Below are positions 36,533 to 45,884 of a stretch of 64,000 nt of DNA, in pieces. The translations under genes were made by a program, and so were the position numbers. Positions within the stretch are counted from its first letter, which is position 1; every line of letters begins with the position of its first letter. Under the pieces are notes generated by a model, which was not told the origin of the DNA, made no database searches, and saw only the letters and a program-made list of their open reading frames with translations. Source of the stretch: a bacterium (GTDB taxonomy: Bacteria; DRYD01); the NCBI GenBank assembly GCA_030549815.1, contig JAUQQQ010000005.1, positions 9,939-73,938 of the forward strand, given 5' to 3'.

Positions 36533-38347
36533 TCATTCTCTTTCAAACATTTTGTCTATATCTTTAAAAGATATCTTAACCATAACATTTCTGCCATGAG
36601 GACAAAAATAAGGATTTAGTTCTTCCAATTCAATCAATTCATTGAATATTTTTAACAGTTCTTCTTCGGACAATTTATGTCCCTTCTTTACTGCAGCTTT
36701 ACAAGCTACTTTAGATAATACATCCTTAATAATCTCTTCATCATCAAAAACAATGCTATCAAAATTATCAACTATAAATGAAACAGTTTCCCTAATGTAG
36801 TTAATATTAAAGATAGAAGGGAAAGAAAGGATAGACAATTCCTTTTCTTTTAATTCCGCCTCAAACCCCAACTTCCTTAAAAAATCAATGATTTCTTCTA
36901 CATTTTCCTCTTCCTTCACTTTCAAAGTTATTGGTATAAGCAATTTTTGGATTTTTTGTTTTTCCTTTTCTTTGAAAATTTTTAATAACTTAGAATAAAT
37001 AACTTTTTCATTAGCATTATGTTGATCAACAATAAAGAAATTATTTTCGAAAAGGACGAGGAAATAACAATTATCCCAATAATGAAGTAGTTTAGGCTTT
37101 TTTTTGTCTTCCAAATTATCAAGCTTAACTATTTGTATAACATTAGTTTTCATTTCTAACTTTTGGTCAGTATTTGAAAAATCCAATAAAGAAGGAGTAT
37201 TTTTTTCTTGCACCTTATCCTCTATCTTTTCCTCTATTTTTTCAACTTTCTCTTCTATTTTTTGTGCTATATTTTTTAGATTCTGATACCAATTAATTTG
37301 TTCGCTTTTTTCCTCAACTCGCTGGTCAATAAAAATATTAGGTTTAGACAACAAGTATTTATTTATAAAGTTTTTAATAGTTTTTTGCAAGAAATCTTTA
37401 AGAAAAATAGGTTTAAGGAAACGGACTTCTAATTTTCGAGGGTGCACATTGCAATCAACGTCGTAAGGCGGTAATTCTATTGACACTATTCCCTCTATTC
37501 TCCCTCGTTCCCCTAAAACCGTTCTAAATGTATTTACAACTATCTTTTCTAACTCATTCATCAACACAATCCTCTTATTAACATAAACATAAAAGTTGTT
37601 TTTAGCAGTTTCAATTTTTTCGTCATATTTATAATTAGTTGATAAAACAAGAGTTATTTTGTAACCCTCTATCTCTTGGATTTGCAAAGCAACTTCTTTT
37701 ATTCTAAAAATTTCTTTTACTCTTGATTCTAAAGTAGTAGGGATAAAATTATGTCTGAGTTTGTCTTCAACATATAAGGAAAACAGTATGTTGTTGTTTA
37801 TTGCTGCAAATTGTTTAAAAGTATTCATTATGTTGTGTAATTCAATTTTCTCGGATTTAAGGAAATTTCTTCTAACAGGAGAGTTGAAGAATAGATCATT
37901 AACTTTTATAATCGTGCCGCTTTTTGGGTTAAAACTTGTAGGTTCGATTCTAATTATTTTTCCTTCACTTGCCACCAAGGTATATGCTTGTTCTTGCTCA
38001 AGAGTTTTGGATGTTATTTGAATGTTAGATATTTGTGAGATAGCGTATAGGGCCTCCCCTCTAAAACCAAAAGTTTGTATTTTAAGCAAGTCTTCTTCAC
38101 TATTTATTTTGCTTGTTGAATATCTTTGGATTGTATAAGGTAGGTCATCTTTGTCGATACCAATCCCGTTGTCCCTAATTTCAATAAGTTTAAGGCCGCT
38201 ATTTAAGATCCTAACACTTATGTTTGTTGAATTAGCATCTATAGAGTTTTCGATTAGTTCTTTTAGTGCATTAGATGGTCTTTCTATAACTTCACCGGCA
38301 GCTATTTTGGAAAAAACACTTTCAGGTAACTGCTTTATCCTACCCAT
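36533..38347 (-). CDS. mutL: DNA mismatch repair protein MutL
   Basis: MutL couples mismatch recognition to strand removal. The GHKL ATPase domain is intact, with IAAGEVIERPSNALKELIENSIDA, DNGIGI and TFGFRGEAL. The middle is Lys/Glu-rich. The C-terminal domain shows CPHGRN and ACKAAVKKGH, which belong to the endonuclease type, but the DQHA-x2-E-x4-E motif appears as DQHNANEKVIYS, lacking the last Glu. The nicking activity may thus be weakened or lost. The length is typical (604 residues). No mutS is nearby. Confidence 0.94.
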   Translation of the reverse strand: MGRIKQLPESVFSKIAAGEVIERPSNALKELIENSIDANSTNISVRILNSGLKLIEIRDNGIGIDKDDLPYTIQRYSTSKINSEEDLLKIQTFGFRGEALYAISQISNIQITSKTLEQEQAYTLVASEGKIIRIEPTSFNPKSGTIIKVNDLFFNSPVRRNFLKSEKIELHNIMNTFKQFAAINNNILFSLYVEDKLRHNFIPTTLESRVKEIFRIKEVALQIQEIEGYKITLVLSTNYKYDEKIETAKNNFYVYVNKRIVLMNELEKIVVNTFRTVLGERGRIEGIVSIELPPYDVDCNVHPRKLEVRFLKPIFLKDFLQKTIKNFINKYLLSKPNIFIDQRVEEKSEQINWYQNLKNIAQKIEEKVEKIEEKIEDKVQEKNTPSLLDFSNTDQKLEMKTNVIQIVKLDNLEDKKKPKLLHYWDNCYFLVLFENNFFIVDQHNANEKVIYSKLLKIFKEKEKQKIQKLLIPITLKVKEEENVEEIIDFLRKLGFEAELKEKELSILSFPSIFNINYIRETVSFIVDNFDSIVFDDEEIIKDVLSKVACKAAVKKGHKLSEEELLKIFNELIELEELNPYFCPHGRNVMVKISFKDIDKMFERE

Positions 38348-38484
38348 TTCGTAATACCTTCCTCAGAAAAATCATCCACATATCCAAAAACTAGGCTCAC
38401 ATACGCACTTTATTAATATTATCCATCCCAATATCAAAGTCCTTTATTAATATTTAGTTAACAAAATTTTAACAAAATATCGTG

Positions 38485-38505
38485 TTTTTTTACATTTTTT
38501 TTACA
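38485..38505 (-). promoter_or_regulatory. A-tract direct-repeat motif
   Basis: The minus strand reads TGTAAAAAAAATGTAAAAAAA, the same core as at 22212 and 61443. It lies directly upstream of the -35 box of the second pilin cluster promoter, a fitting position for an UP-type element or activator site. Confidence 0.5.
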
Positions 38506-38515
38506 ATTATTCCAC

Positions 38516-38545
38516 TTGACAAATCAAAAAAATTGATTATATATA
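38516..38545 (+). promoter_or_regulatory. Promoter of the second pilin cluster
   Basis: A consensus -35 TTGACA (38516-38521) is followed after 18 bases by TATATA (38540-38545). The spacer holds the inverted repeat AATCAA/TTGATT. The first gene starts at 38602 behind AAAGGGGGT. This is the best vegetative-type promoter I see in the window. Confidence 0.75.
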
Positions 38546-38601
38546 CAAAGGATGATAATAATTATCCAAAATAATACCTAAGTAAAAGGGGGTTAATACA
38601 A

Positions 38602-40291
38602 ATGAAAAAAAAGAAAGGTATAGTTTTAATGATAACCATTGCATTTTTAACAGTTCTAATAGCAGTTGTAATTCTTGCCCTTAACTCTTACAACTCAAGG
38701 TTTTCTTCAAACAATATAGAAAGATATTATGTAATGCAAAACATTGCAAAAGGTGCTTTAAATAGAGCTATCGCTCAATTGTATGCCAACCCTGGATGAA
38801 ATGGAGAAACATTCACATACAGAACTCCCTTAAGAAATTATAACGTTACAACAACAGTTACACCCCAGGGATTCCCCTCAGATACAGTTATAATAAACAT
38901 CGCTGTTTCAAATGGCAGAAATAATATAGACTTAGTTGGAATAGCGCAAGTTGACATTCTTTTTGATCCTGGGTCATTTGCAATAGCAACAGGCTCAAAC
39001 ATAACAACACAAGGAGGAAACCAATTGGTATTTACCTCTGACGACCCAAATGTAAGACTAAAAATATTAACAACTCAAGATATAACATGGGTTAGAGACT
39101 ATCAAAATAATAACATCCAAGCACAAAACTATTCTATAGACCAAGCTATTGAAACTCAGGAAATAAGCACAATAATAGCAAAAAAGTATTACAGGAAGAG
39201 GGACAGTAGACGCAGCAATAGCACAACAAATCGATCCAAATTTTAAACAAAGATTACAAAGCAACAATGATTTAGTAATAGATAACATAAATATAACTCC
39301 AGAATTTATAGAACAAAAATTTAGAACTTTTGTCGGCTCATTCCCAAATTTTGGAACAATCACAAATACAGGTAGCCTCTCATTTACAAACAGTGAAGCC
39401 ATTGCACAACCAGGTGTTAAATACATAAACCCATCTATACCCAATCAAGGAGTAATCTATATAACATCTCCTGGAGAATATTACTTCGATGGAAGTTTAG
39501 ATCTACAAGGCCAAGGAAATCTTAATATGGGTAGAATCCAAGTAAGATTACCAAAAGCAGGAGAAGGGCAACTATATGATAATTACAGAAACTTCTTTAA
39601 TTACGTTAGAACAACATTTGGTAATAATTCAAAATATACCTTTGATGGGACAATATATACAAACAACCCACCAGGGGGACAATACACAGCTAAAATAAGA
39701 CCTTTAAGTGAAGCCCCACAAGATGCACTACCCATATTTATACAGGCAAACTACTCAGATACAACAACAAGCAGCGGTAGTGGTGGAGGTAGAGGCAGAG
39801 GTGGTGGAGGAAGTGGCAACGCAACAACAACAATAATAGACCCAGACTTTTATTTCAGAACTAATGGGAAAACAGGCCAAAATTTCGCTTTTTACGGTAA
39901 TAAAAAAGCTGGTATTAATATATATATAAACGGTAATGTACAAGTAGGCGGTAATGCTATTATTAATCAAATAGATACAGATAGAAGCAATTTAACCTAC
40001 AATACACTCTTAAGGAAACCATCAACACTAAGGTTATATTTAGCATCAGGATACAACTTCACAGCAGGGAATGCTACAATAAATGCTGCTATAATTACCG
40101 ATAATTTCAGGATAAATGGAAATCCAACAATATACGGTGCAATGTATGGAATGAATTTTTCAAATAACAATAATTCCTCATATAGTTTCGCAGGATCAAT
40201 AACATTTACATATGATTCATCATTATTATCAAGAAGTCAAAATAGACAGAGGTTCAACCCAAGGTTGCTACACGTTTATATCCAACAATAA
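38602..40291 (+). pseudogene. PilX-like minor pilin gene with in-frame TGA and frameshift
   Basis: The start MKKKKG with helix IVLMITIAFLTVLIAVVILAL resembles a PilX-type prepilin. After 65 residues (YANPG) a TGA at 38797-38799 interrupts a frame that stays open for another 148 codons; Trp (TGG) would fit there, giving NPGWNGETF. A second lesion lies at the A6 run near 39180-39185: removing one A joins the frame to the next one (ITGRGTVDAAIAQQ), which then runs to 40291. With both repaired the protein is about 560 residues and contains a Gly/Arg/Ser-rich patch (GSGGGRGRGGGGSG). TGA is used as a normal stop elsewhere. Decay, assembly error or recoding are possible, in that order of likelihood. 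Confidence 0.75.
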
Positions 40292-40305
40292 TGAAGGAGG
40301 AAAAA

Positions 40306-40734
40306 ATGAGAAAGAAAAAAGGATTCTCAATTTTAGAAGTATTAGTATCTTTTCTAATAGTAGTAATTGCCATATTTGGAGTGGTGAATTTTATCCTTTT
40401 TTACTCAAATTTTAATAGATCCTTAGAAAATAGGATACTCACATATACAATTGCCAACCAAGTATTAAACAACTTACTTTCAAGACCATACAATGACTTA
40501 AGAAATCTGGTAAATCAAAGTATAACAATAACTCGCGGAAATATAACGATTACATATACTGTAAATGAAAGAGCTTTTAGACCCATATGGTTACCCGTGG
40601 GATCCAATGAAAATATGCTAATAGAAATCTACGTCAATGCAACATATGTTGACAAAGGTAGAACGATTTCTAACATAAGGCTTTGGGGAACAAAATACAG
40701 ATGGGAGGGTATTATTAATGAAAGACCACAATAA
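40306..40734 (+). CDS. PilV-like type IV minor pilin
   Basis: The protein has a class III signal peptide and pilin helix: RKKKG then FSILEVLVSFLIVVIAIFGV, with Glu at +5. The body is short (about 142 residues) and beta-rich. I chose ATG 40306 because AGGAGG lies six bases before it; ATG 40291 is upstream of that site. PilV-type proteins prime or modify pili. The gene follows the damaged PilX-like gene and overlaps pilW-like by 17 bases. Confidence 0.85.
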   Translation: MRKKKGFSILEVLVSFLIVVIAIFGVVNFILFYSNFNRSLENRILTYTIANQVLNNLLSRPYNDLRNLVNQSITITRGNITITYTVNERAFRPIWLPVGSNENMLIEIYVNATYVDKGRTISNIRLWGTKYRWEGIINERPQ

Positions 40735-41842
40735 AAAAGGATTATCATTAGCTGAAACCATCATAGCAATTGGCTTAGCATCATTACTAATGATTATAAC
40801 ATACACACTATTTGATATAACAATGAAAAACTACTATAGGAACGAAGAATTAAACTCTAATTTAGATAGAGCAAGAAAAATAGTCCCAATTATTAATAGA
40901 CATTTACTAAATGCAGGCTTTGGATTCCCTTCAGGAGCTACTTTTGCAGTAGTATCGGCAGGAACAGGAAATGTAATAACAAGCAATGAAAGAGCAGATA
41001 TACTCTTTTTAGCAGATTATACCGCATTTAACAATACCCCAACAAATATAAGAAGAAGAGACATATTCTTTACTCCACGGAGTTTTTCAACATCCGGAAA
41101 CCAGTTTAATCTACAAATTGATAGATTAAATGGAGAAGATGATGGAACTATAGATAACAACTACTTTGGATTAAATATAAATAGTTTTAGAGTAGGTAGC
41201 GGTATAATTTTCCTTTCTTACTACATATACAATCCATCATCACCTTCTCCCGCACCTAATAACAGTATAAGACAAAACTTTGCTCAAATAAAAGCCGTAG
41301 GAATAATAACTGCCAGGAATGGTAATCAATTAAGAGGAGAAATCATAGGACCACATAGGCTTTCTATTGCCGATAATTTTCCAGCAGCATATCAAATGGT
41401 TACTTCTAATGGAATAACAAATTTCAGCGGCGTTATACCGGCTATAATTATAGGTATAAATGATAACAATGACTCCCCATTGTTTATAAATAGCTCAAGG
41501 AATAATCAAAGAGTTTTAGATGATGCAGCTTTTTTTAAAATTTTCTATAGATACAATGATGGAACAGTTGTATTCTCTCAAGATACATTAACAAATAATA
41601 ATCAAAACATTGTGCTTGATTCTTCAGCAGTCTTACAAAGGTATGTCGATAGCATAGGATATGTTTTAATATTTAGAGAAAGAAGGAGAAGGACAGATGC
41701 AAACTGGATGCAACGTAATATAAGGTTTGTTACAAGAGGGATAGATGTACAATTCACATTTAACAACGAAAGAAGAACACACCATATATTAAGTGATGAA
41801 GTAAAATTATTCAACATATACAACAGGAATAATTTCCAATGA
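40718..41842 (+). CDS. PilW-like type IV minor pilin
   Basis: The prepilin start is KKG then LSLAETIIAIGLASLLMIITY, with Glu at +5, followed by RARKIVPIINRHLLNAGFGFP, a segment characteristic of PilW-type proteins. The remaining 320 residues are beta-rich without other known domains. GGAGGG lies before the ATG. The third gene of the cluster, it corresponds by order and N-terminus to the prepilin part of the HINT fusion in the first cluster. A partial copy of its 3' end lies just downstream. Confidence 0.85.
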   Translation: MKDHNKKGLSLAETIIAIGLASLLMIITYTLFDITMKNYYRNEELNSNLDRARKIVPIINRHLLNAGFGFPSGATFAVVSAGTGNVITSNERADILFLADYTAFNNTPTNIRRRDIFFTPRSFSTSGNQFNLQIDRLNGEDDGTIDNNYFGLNINSFRVGSGIIFLSYYIYNPSSPSPAPNNSIRQNFAQIKAVGIITARNGNQLRGEIIGPHRLSIADNFPAAYQMVTSNGITNFSGVIPAIIIGINDNNDSPLFINSSRNNQRVLDDAAFFKIFYRYNDGTVVFSQDTLTNNNQNIVLDSSAVLQRYVDSIGYVLIFRERRRRTDANWMQRNIRFVTRGIDVQFTFNNERRTHHILSDEVKLFNIYNRNNFQ

Positions 41843-42161
41843 ATGAATTTTCTTCAACTATCTCTATTTCATTTTCCTCTTTTTGCTGTATTTTAAAGTT
41901 ACTTCTAACATAATAACAAATTTCAGTGGTGTTATCCCTGCTATAAATGATAACTATAAATCCCTCTCATAATAGCATTAAAACAATCATAAAGTTTATA
42001 TAGATAAACAAATAACAATCAAAAGCTTTTCTTAACTATCCAGTAGACCTACAAACAAAAAATAATTACTTAAGTGATGGAGTAAAATTATTCAATATAT
42101 ACAACGGGAACAATTTCCAATGAATTAATTTTCTTCAATTATCTTTATTTCATATTCTACT
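41789..42161. repeat. Imperfect direct repeat at the pilW/osmC junction
   Basis: About 90 bases at 41789-41880 and 42070-42161 are closely similar (for example AAAATTATTCAA and AATTTCCAATGAAT in both). The repeat covers the last codons of pilW and the last codons of the convergent osmC gene. The interval between copies is a degraded pilW fragment. The unit pilW-end plus osmC-end therefore appears twice in tandem. Confidence 0.88.
41898..42123 (+). pseudogene. Degraded 3' fragment of a second pilW-like gene
   Basis: From GTTACTTCTAAC onward the sequence follows the intact pilW from about 41398 (shared AATAACAAATTTCAG and GCTATAA), then loses internal parts and ends with the same terminal codons at 42123. 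It carries stops and deletions and cannot code for a pilin. The 55 bases before it (41843-41897) match the end of osmC. This is what unequal recombination between tandem copies would leave. Confidence 0.8.
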
Positions 42162-42544
42162 TTTGCAGCCTTTTTAAGCATATGACTAACAGAGCAGTAT
42201 TTTTCTTGAGAAAGTTTTACTGCTTTTTCTACGTTTTCATATTTAAGATTTTTTCCCTTAAACTGATAAATTAATTTTATTTCGGTAAATACTTTTGGAT
42301 GTTCTTCGGCTCTTTTACCTTCAAAAAAAATTCTAAAATCAACTACTTCCTCTCTCATTTTTTTCAGTATAGAAATTACATCCATCGCGGTGCATCCCAT
42401 CAATGAGATGGCTAACAATTCCATAGGACTGGGAGCACTTTCAAATCCCCCAACATCCTTCTTACTGTCCAAAACAACCGCATGATTAGAATTAGTTATT
42501 CCAATAAACCTCAACCCTTCATTCCAAACCAATTCAGCTTTCAT
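42125..42544 (-). CDS. OsmC/Ohr-family protein
   Basis: OsmC-family proteins are thiol-dependent peroxidases or related small proteins. The 139-residue product shows the typical segments PSPMELLAISLMGCTAMDVISIL (first reactive Cys) and EKYCSVSHML (second reactive Cys). I chose ATG 42544 because AAAGGAGGAG lies just upstream; a longer reading from 42571 overlaps the M16 gene. It ends close to, and convergent with, the pilW region. Confidence 0.9.
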   Translation of the reverse strand: MKAELVWNEGLRFIGITNSNHAVVLDSKKDVGGFESAPSPMELLAISLMGCTAMDVISILKKMREEVVDFRIFFEGKRAEEHPKVFTEIKLIYQFKGKNLKYENVEKAVKLSQEKYCSVSHMLKKAAKVEYEIKIIEEN

Positions 42545-42560
42545 TAATAATCTCCTCCTT

Positions 42561-43793
42561 TCAATCGACAATAAACATCGATTCTCTAGTATTAAATACC
42601 TTTCTTAATTCGTTAACTTCATCCAAAGTTGTATTCTTGATAATATCTAAATGATTAAACAAGTATTCATCAGGTATATCAAATAATTTTAACTTAGCCA
42701 ATAAAGAAGACTTAAAAATTCTTTTTTGCAAGGAAGAGGAAAATAAACCAATAAGGTAATTCTTTGCTACTTCCAATTCATCCTCTTTAAAACCCTCTTC
42801 AACAATTTTTTCTATTTCTTGTTTAAGTGCTTCTATTGCATTCTTCTTTTTATCTTTAGAAGTTAGCATAAGGATTTTAATATTCCCATAATACTTATTT
42901 TTCCCATCATCATGTAACAAAGGAACAGGATCGTATGAAGAAGTTATAGCATAGGCTAATTCTTTTTTTTCTCTAATGTTTATAAAAAGCCTTCCGGACA
43001 TAGAGCTAAGGATTCCATTTAACACTTTAAATTTAACCGATGTTAAAGATAGCGAAGGAGCAGGATAAAGCAAAGCTATACCCGCTTCTTTTTTATTCAA
43101 CTTTTCTGTTTTTCTCACGTTTATTACATCAAAATCCTTCATTTTATCATAATAAAAGTACTCGGTTGTCAAAAACTTTCCAAAATTTTTATAAACAAAA
43201 TTCTCCATATTCTCACTTACATATCCACTTATAACCATTATTTTCTTAACATTCTTATCAAAAATTTTTTCTTCCACCCATTTAATTAGGTTATATCTTG
43301 AAATAGAATTGATTGTTTTAAAAGTTCCTCTCGTATCCCAACTTAAGAAAGAGTTGTAGAATACCTTATCAGCATTTTCATATAAATATGTCCATACATC
43401 GTCCTTAGATAATTTTATGGAATTAATAAGATCTCTTTTAACCTCATCTATATCTTGCTGTCTTAAACCATAGTTAAATATTACTTCCTTAAGAGCATAG
43501 ATAGCATTTTTATAATTGTAAGAAGGGAAAGAGACAGAAATAGCACTACTAAAATTACCTCCCGACGAACTTAGTGAAACAGAATTCTTTTCAAGGTAAT
43601 ACTGAAAAGATTCAAACTTCATAGTCTTGGGTGCCCTTATTAGCGTTTTTAAACACAAATTATTTATTCCCATATTATTCAAACTCTCCATGTAGTTACC
43701 TAATAAAAAAACAACAGACACATAAGTGATAGGTATAGAATTATCAGGGATGATAAAAATTTTGTTTTCTATACTTTTATAATTCATTTCCAT
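42561..43793 (-). CDS. M16-family peptidase homologue, probably inactive
   Basis: The 410-residue protein has the two-domain M16 (pitrilysin/mitochondrial processing peptidase) layout, seen best in the C-terminal half: LFINIREKKELAYAITSSYDP and EKIVEEGFKEDELEVAKNYLIG. The N-terminal zinc motif H-x-x-E-H, expected near GINNLCLKTLI, is absent. It therefore resembles the non-catalytic M16 partner subunit. A catalytic M16 partner is not in the window. The gene overlaps murB by ten bases. Confidence 0.83.
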   Translation of the reverse strand: MEMNYKSIENKIFIIPDNSIPITYVSVVFLLGNYMESLNNMGINNLCLKTLIRAPKTMKFESFQYYLEKNSVSLSSSGGNFSSAISVSFPSYNYKNAIYALKEVIFNYGLRQQDIDEVKRDLINSIKLSKDDVWTYLYENADKVFYNSFLSWDTRGTFKTINSISRYNLIKWVEEKIFDKNVKKIMVISGYVSENMENFVYKNFGKFLTTEYFYYDKMKDFDVINVRKTEKLNKKEAGIALLYPAPSLSLTSVKFKVLNGILSSMSGRLFINIREKKELAYAITSSYDPVPLLHDDGKNKYYGNIKILMLTSKDKKKNAIEALKQEIEKIVEEGFKEDELEVAKNYLIGLFSSSLQKRIFKSSLLAKLKLFDIPDEYLFNHLDIIKNTTLDEVNELRKVFNTRESMFIVD

Positions 43794-44719
43794 ATTTCTA
43801 CCTCTTCTTCCAATTCTATTCCTATTTTTTTAGAATTCTGTTTAATAATATTAATGATATTATAAACGTCGTTAAATTTAGCGTTATTAAAATTAATGAT
43901 AAAATTGGCATGTTTTTCAGATACCTTTGCACCACCTAAAACAAAACCCTTATATCCTAACATTGAGATAACTTGCCAAGCTGCAATATTAGGCAAGTTT
44001 TTAAACACACTCCCACAAGATTTCTCATTCAAAGGTTGAGTAATCATTCTTTTCTTCCAAACCTCATCATATTTTGCTTTCAATAAATCAGGATTTGACA
44101 AATTAGATTTTGGAAACTCAAAAACAAAGGACAAAAAATCAATGTAAAACCCTTTATTAAAACATTCTTCTTTGAAGAAAGAGTTTCGGTATGAGAAAAA
44201 GCTCTGATCTACCTCTATAGTTCTAACAGTTTTCCTTATTCTGTCAAAAAATGTAACTTTTTTTAAATACATTGAAATTTCTACATTTTTTACTCCTGCG
44301 TTGTTAAATACTGCTCCACCAACAGAAGCAGGTATAGCTGCCAATTCTTCATACCCACCAATACCTTTACTTATTAACTTCCTTATAAAATATTGTAACT
44401 CCGTAAAAGGAGTAGTAAAAACTCTTATTACCTTTTCATCCTCAAAAAAGTATATACTTCTATATTTACCGGTAAGAATAAAAAATTCTACTCTCTCGTC
44501 ATTAATTAATAAATTACTACCTTTTCCGATTATCCTGTACGGTAATTTTGTATTAAGCTTATTAAGTAGTTTAATATAGTCTATATGATTTTTGAGGATA
44601 AAAACCCCTAAAGGTTTTCCGCCTATTGAATAGGTAGTAAATGAAGAAAGGTTAATATCGTCATAAAAAAAAGAATCCAGCCATTTTAGTGGCAGGATCC
44701 TTTCCAAATAGGTTTTCAT
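43784..44719 (-). CDS. murB: UDP-N-acetylenolpyruvoylglucosamine reductase
   Basis: MurB makes UDP-MurNAc, the second committed step of peptidoglycan synthesis, using FAD and NADPH. The FAD-binding motifs SFTTYSIGG, GKGSNLLIND and AAIPASVGGAVFNNAG are present, with YRNSFF and the active-site NEKSCGSVFKN (catalytic Ser). Length is 311 residues. It follows the ribosomal protein L15 gene by five bases, in place of the secY that usually stands there. Confidence 0.95.
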   Translation of the reverse strand: MKTYLERILPLKWLDSFFYDDINLSSFTTYSIGGKPLGVFILKNHIDYIKLLNKLNTKLPYRIIGKGSNLLINDERVEFFILTGKYRSIYFFEDEKVIRVFTTPFTELQYFIRKLISKGIGGYEELAAIPASVGGAVFNNAGVKNVEISMYLKKVTFFDRIRKTVRTIEVDQSFFSYRNSFFKEECFNKGFYIDFLSFVFEFPKSNLSNPDLLKAKYDEVWKKRMITQPLNEKSCGSVFKNLPNIAAWQVISMLGYKGFVLGGAKVSEKHANFIINFNNAKFNDVYNIINIIKQNSKKIGIELEEEVEIWK

Positions 44720-44724
44720 TTGGA

Positions 44725-45219
44725 TTATTTTTTCTGCTTAGATTTTTTTATTTTTCTGAATTTCTTTTTAAGAGGAGGTAGTTTAACAAACTTTCCGCCT
44801 ACTTTTTCCAATTTCTCTAAAGCTTTTTTTGTAATTTTATGTGCATGAACTTCCAATTTTTTGGTTATACTACCATTTCCTAAAATTTTTATTTCTTTTT
44901 TGTTATCTTCTATTAACCCAGCTTCGATTAATTTTTCAGGAGTAATAACAGAATTATTATCGAATCTTTCCAAGTCCTGAATTTTTACCAAATGATATTC
45001 TTTTTTAAAGATATTGGTAAATCCTTTTGATGGTATTCTTAGGTAGAGTGGGTTTTGTCCTCCTTCAAACCACTCTGGTTTAGCTCCACCACTTCTTGCT
45101 TTTTGCCCTTTAGTACCTCTTGTTGCAGTTACACCATGCCCACTACCCAGTCCTCTACCAACTCTTTTTCTTTTGTGTTTGCTTCCTGGAAAAGGCTTTA
45201 ATTCATGTAATTTTATCAT
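44725..45219 (-). CDS. rplO: Ribosomal protein L15
   Basis: The N-terminus (LHELKPFPGSKHKRKRVGRG) and SGHGVTATRGTKGQKARSGG identify L15, a 50S assembly protein. Length is 164 residues, with a basic tail. It follows rpsE by six bases. The usual rpmD (L30) between S5 and L15 is missing, as in several bacterial lineages. Confidence 0.97.
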   Translation of the reverse strand: MIKLHELKPFPGSKHKRKRVGRGLGSGHGVTATRGTKGQKARSGGAKPEWFEGGQNPLYLRIPSKGFTNIFKKEYHLVKIQDLERFDNNSVITPEKLIEAGLIEDNKKEIKILGNGSITKKLEVHAHKITKKALEKLEKVGGKFVKLPPLKKKFRKIKKSKQKK

Positions 45220-45225
45220 TTCTTA

Positions 45226-45873
45226 TCACCTACTTTTTCTTGGTTGTTTTTGGTAATTTCTTTGATAATTTTTCTGTTGATAATTTTTTTCTTTCTCTTC
45301 ATTTTCTTTTTCTTCTGTTCTTTCAGTTCTTTCAGAATAGTTTTTCTCTTGTTTTGATTTAATTAAATACTTTTCAAATTCATCAATTTGAGTTTCGGAT
45401 TTCAGTATTTGTTCGTACTCTTCTTTTGTTTTTAGGTTTTTAAGAGCATTAATGGTTGCCCATACCAAGTTAATGTGATTGTTACTACCCAAGGATTTGG
45501 TTAATACATTTTTATATCCTGCTTTTTCTAATACACTTCTGACTGGCATTGAGGCGATGATACCAGTTCCTTTTCCTGCAGGTTTAAGCAAAACTCTCGA
45601 CGTAGTATTTTCACCTATTATTTCATGTGGTATAGTATCATTAACTATTGGGACTTTAAATACATTTTTTTTAGCTTTATTTTCTGCTTTTCTTATTGCT
45701 AATAATGCTTCGGGAGCTTTAGCCAATGCTACACCAACATTTCCCTGTCCATCACCAACAACTACAAGAGCACTGAATCTAAATCTTTTTCCACCTTTCA
45801 TGACACGAGTAACTCTTCTTAATGAAACTAATATACTTTGATATTCAGAGCCTTGTTCTAAATTTTCTAACAT
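45226..45873 (-). CDS. rpsE: Ribosomal protein S5 with C-terminal extension
   Basis: S5 is a 30S protein involved in decoding fidelity. The core ([34 protein letters not shown]) is standard. After about residue 160 there is an extra, highly charged Glu/Lys/Gln/Asn/Tyr-rich tail of about 55 residues (ending [15 protein letters not shown]), so the protein has 215 residues instead of about 165. The tail is low complexity and probably disordered. It lies between rplR and rplO. Confidence 0.96.
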   Translation of the reverse strand: MLENLEQGSEYQSILVSLRRVTRVMKGGKRFRFSALVVVGDGQGNVGVALAKAPEALLAIRKAENKAKKNVFKVPIVNDTIPHEIIGENTTSRVLLKPAGKGTGIIASMPVRSVLEKAGYKNVLTKSLGSNNHINLVWATINALKNLKTKEEYEQILKSETQIDEFEKYLIKSKQEKNYSERTERTEEKENEEKEKNYQQKNYQRNYQKQPRKSR

Positions 45874-45884
45874 ACTCTACCTCC

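Noticed and set aside
38797-38799. TGA read as an amino acid (alternative genetic code)
   Set aside because: TGA is the natural stop of several intact genes here, for example the FHA, MoxR and coiled-coil genes, so genome-wide recoding is not supported.
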